Positions 15,228 through 16,713 of a stretch of 16,713 bases of DNA are shown piece after piece; position 1 is the first letter of the stretch, and each line of letters begins with the position of its first letter. The DNA is from SYAN01 sp049459795. GTDB taxonomy: Bacteria; Actinomycetota; Actinomycetes; Nanopelagicales; Nanopelagicaceae. The stretch is from assembly GCA_049459795.1 (NCBI GenBank), contig JBMUDS010000021.1, positions 1-16,713 of the forward strand, read 5' to 3'. The notes below the pieces were generated by a model that ran no database searches, was not told where the DNA came from, and saw nothing but the letters and a program-made list of their open reading frames with translations. The translations under genes were made by a program, and so were the position numbers.

Positions 15228-15238
15228 TGATTTAGGGG
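15228..15238 (+). promoter_or_regulatory. Candidate promoter for the structured leader
   Basis: TGATTTAGGGG contains TAGGGG, close to the TANNNT -10 form. Its first ten bases are identical to the element inside the rnj-ftsK spacer (10600-10609). A start about 6-7 nt downstream would place the 5' end of the RNA at the beginning of the first leader hairpin (15242). No good -35 is seen. Confidence 0.35.
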
Positions 15239-15241
15239 AAT

Positions 15242-15350
15242 GGCTATAAGCCGGCACGGAAGTCACCCAGGTATTTGCTCCGCCTACCCCTCCCGGACTA
15301 GGTTTGGGCGTCACCCTACGTGGGTGAAACGACCTGGGAAGGGGTCTTTG
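15242..15350 (+). ncRNA. Structured 5' leader, candidate cis-regulatory RNA
   Basis: The leader can form GGCT-ata-AGCC (15242-15252) at its 5' end. A long-range helix joins CCCAGGT (15266-15272) to ACCTGGG (15332-15338). Between them is a perfect stem-loop TCACCC-tacgt-GGGTGA (15311-15327). CCCCT (15287-15291) is complementary both to the Shine-Dalgarno region AGGGG (15340-15344) and to the upstream AGGGG (15234-15238), and GACC/GGTC (15331-15346) offers a further local fold over the ribosome-binding site. I compared it by memory with common riboswitch cores (TPP, cobalamin, both c-di-GMP types, c-di-AMP, glycine, SAM, glutamine) and found no convincing match. An in-frame ATG at 15240 makes the region open, but the peptide looks random. 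Confidence 0.4.
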
Positions 15351-16043
15351 GTGTCGATGTTGAATTCACCCTTGAGCGGGCAAGTGCGCTCAGGTTTCGG
15401 TGGAGCACGTCGTCATCGTTCGAAGATCATCTTCGGTACTGCGATCATCGCATTCGTACCTTTCTTACTATCCACATTCGCCGCGAGTGTCACTGTTGGT
15501 AGTGGTGCTCTTGAATTCGGACAAGGTTCGCAGCAAGCAGTTGCGTGTGATGAGGTCGTCTACGTCGCATTGAGTCAAGAGTGGCATTCCGTTCCACAAC
15601 CAAACGATCCTTCCTACGGATTCTTCCGGATCAAATCGGTGACCGTGTCCAATCTCGACTTGTTGAGTTGCAAAGACAAACGACTTCGAGTTCGACTCAT
15701 CGATGTCAATGGTCAAGAGATCCAAGTAGGTGGCACAGCAGGTGCCAACGTTTTGCAGATAACCCTTCCTGATACTGATGCTCCGGCAAACACGAGTGAT
15801 TCTGTCGCACTCAGGCTTACTTATCTCACCGGTGGGGGAGAAGTGATCTCAGGAACAGTGAACGCGAGCGTTGCAGTTTCGGTATCCGGTACTTCGCTCT
15901 ATGACGGGAGTGTTCTCACTCCACAATCTTCAGATGTGACTTTCTTCCTCGATCCAACCGCCCAAGTAGTGAATGTCGACGGACAACTTGTGGGACGTAC
16001 GACAGTTGAAACTATGAATAACCCGAAGCCGATGAACAGCTAA
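15351..16043 (+). CDS. Predicted exported beta-rich protein, EFGQG family, paralogue 1
   Basis: The family is not recognised by name. From the GTG at 15351 the protein has 230 residues: a basic N-region, a hydrophobic segment (about 26-40) and a signal-peptidase site STFA|AS at 44. Then follow GALEFGQG (52-59), ACDE with Cys66, and LDLLSCKDK with Cys107; these are the only two Cys. The rest is Ser/Thr/Val-rich and likely beta-sheet. A disulfide between the two Cys is likely after export. The start is chosen by GGAAGGGG (15337-15344) 6 nt upstream. ATG 15357 is less well spaced, and the open frame back to 15240 lies in the leader. It shares motifs in the same order with the partial gene at 16299. 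Confidence 0.75.
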   Translation: MSMLNSPLSGQVRSGFGGARRHRSKIIFGTAIIAFVPFLLSTFAASVTVGSGALEFGQGSQQAVACDEVVYVALSQEWHSVPQPNDPSYGFFRIKSVTVSNLDLLSCKDKRLRVRLIDVNGQEIQVGGTAGANVLQITLPDTDAPANTSDSVALRLTYLTGGGEVISGTVNASVAVSVSGTSLYDGSVLTPQSSDVTFFLDPTAQVVNVDGQLVGRTTVETMNNPKPMNS

Positions 16044-16063
16044 CCATTCGCTTTGATCCTGTA

Positions 16064-16100
16064 CTGCGAGATTCACTCTCGCAGGTTTTGCTTTTTCTTT
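16064..16100 (+). terminator. Intrinsic terminator after paralogue 1
   Basis: A perfect 8-bp stem CTGCGAGA (16064-16071) / TCTCGCAG (16077-16084) around TTCAC is followed by a T-rich run GTTTTGCTTTTTCTTT (16085-16100). It lies 20 bp after the stop codon. This is the clearest rho-independent terminator in the window, and it separates the two paralogues into different transcripts. Confidence 0.85.
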
Positions 16101-16298
16101 AGTGCATCCTTGTATTTCTTGTAATGATCTTTTGTCGTGATTCTTGCGTTTCTCATCTTCACTTCATCACAATTTTATGGACATTTACGCACAAAACGTG
16201 TTGAATGCCGGTGTGGAGAATCGTGCGGTAATCCGACTGCATGGGTAATCCTGTTTCACAATGTTTGCAAACAACTGACAGATGAGGAAAACAAAAAA
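16101..16298 (+). promoter_or_regulatory. AT-rich upstream region of paralogue 2 with repeats
   Basis: This 198-bp non-coding stretch is visibly richer in A/T than its surroundings. It holds a direct repeat GGTAATCC (16227-16234 and 16244-16251, 17 bp apart), a perfect 12-bp palindrome TGTTTGCAAACA (16262-16273) and the ribosome-binding site GAGGA (16284-16288). I see no convincing promoter hexamers, but after the terminator the gene must have its own promoter here. Confidence 0.4.
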
Positions 16299-16713
16299 AT
16301 GGAAATACTGAAGTTCGAGGGCTCATCACGAGCGCCTTTGAAACAACGTAAGGGATTCCGTGTCATTCTCGGAATCACCGTAATGGGTGTATTCGCAGCC
16401 CTTGGATCGACTCTTGCTGCGAACATCACCATCAACACAAGCAACGCGGTTGAGTTCGGACAAGGACTTTCAGCTGCAGCTGCATGTGACTCAAACATCA
16501 CCGTCAAGCCACGTGCGAGCTTTACCAATGGTTCTGACACTGCAGGCACATTCATGCTCGCAAGCCTTGAATTTGGTGAGTTGGATTACGCTGCTTGTAA
16601 CAATAAGGAATTAGTCATTAGCACTTACGATTCCGGTTCGGCAACGGCGAACTTCCTGGGTGGAACGACTGCAGATTCATATACTGCGGTAACAATTCTC
16701 ATCAAGAGTGAAT
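16299..16713 (+). CDS. Predicted exported protein, EFGQG family, paralogue 2 (3' end outside window)
   Basis: The frame runs from an ATG at 16299 off the window edge, giving 138 visible residues. A basic N-terminus and hydrophobic core end in a signal-peptidase site STLA|AN at 40. Then come AVEFGQG (50-56), ACDS with Cys63, a predicted beta region, and LDYAACNNKEL with Cys100. Paralogue 1 has the same elements in the same order: ST[F/L]A|A, [A][L/V]EFGQG, ACD and LDxxxCxxK. The Cys are 36 residues apart here and 40 there. GAGGA at 16284-16288 is the likely ribosome-binding site. Function is unknown; a secreted or wall-associated structural protein is a reasonable guess only. Confidence 0.75.
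   Translation, partial: MEILKFEGSSRAPLKQRKGFRVILGITVMGVFAALGSTLAANITINTSNAVEFGQGLSAAAACDSNITVKPRASFTNGSDTAGTFMLASLEFGELDYAACNNKELVISTYDSGSATANFLGGTTADSYTAVTILIKSE

Noticed and set aside
15240..15350. Extended N-terminus of paralogue 1 from ATG 15240
   Set aside because: The ATG abuts AGGGG with one base of spacing, the 37-residue peptide looks random, and the region shows RNA-type pairing. GTG 15351 has a well-spaced ribosome-binding site and a normal signal peptide.
15242..15350. Hammerhead ribozyme in the leader (GAAAC at 15326-15330)
   Set aside because: The required CUGANGA core and the other stems are absent.
1..16713. CRISPR arrays, insertion sequences, rRNA or tRNA genes
   Set aside because: No spaced direct repeats, transposase motifs or RNA-gene signatures were seen on either strand.

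Overview
The window reads as a stretch of actinobacterial chromosome of moderate GC, about half by eye. The first 13 kb carries the gene order truB(3' end)-ribF-rpsO-pnp-M16 peptidase-dapB-(azlC/azlD on the other strand)-thyX-dapA-rnj-ftsK, an arrangement I know from Actinobacteria. The protein families match that phylum too: a ThyX rather than ThyA thymidylate synthase, an actinobacterial-type DapA and DapB, and RNase J. Several start codons lie exactly 6 nt after a TANNNT -10 hexamer with no Shine-Dalgarno sequence, as expected for leaderless mRNAs, which are common in this phylum. The genus cannot be told from sequence alone; a planktonic lineage of moderate GC is a guess.

Positions 1-12970 are housekeeping. 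They cover tRNA pseudouridylation (truB end), FMN/FAD synthesis (ribF), ribosomal protein S15 and PNPase, a processing-type zinc peptidase, two consecutive-pathway lysine/DAP enzymes (dapA, dapB), dTMP synthesis (thyX), mRNA decay (PNPase and RNase J) and chromosome translocation at division (ftsK). The azlCD amino-acid exporter pair interrupts the block on the minus strand between dapB and thyX. Intergenic gaps in this block are short and hold several plausible RNA or operator structures: the rpsO leader, the rpsO-pnp spacer, a palindrome between azlC and thyX, and an inverted repeat that covers the ftsK ribosome-binding site.

Positions 12971-16713 look like an accessory cell-envelope locus. 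Two overlapping minus-strand genes (14300 to 12979) encode a two-TM protein with a leucine-heptad cytosolic tail and a MotB-like protein. The latter has a single TM with a buried Asp, a Gly/Ser/Thr linker and a degenerate OmpA-like C-terminal domain. I read them as a candidate small ion-driven stator-type pair, distantly like MotAB/ExbBD/ZorAB. Divergent from them are three genes for exported proteins. The first (14492-15208) is an orphan. The other two (15351-16043 and 16299 to the window end) are tandem paralogues with a shared signal-peptidase site, an EFGQG motif and one conserved Cys pair each. The first paralogue has a roughly 110-nt structured 5' leader that could sequester its ribosome-binding site, and a strong intrinsic terminator separates it from the second.

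The most interesting material is the stator-like pair and the structured leader ahead of the tandem exported-protein family. All functional statements there are inference from sequence and need database and structural checks.
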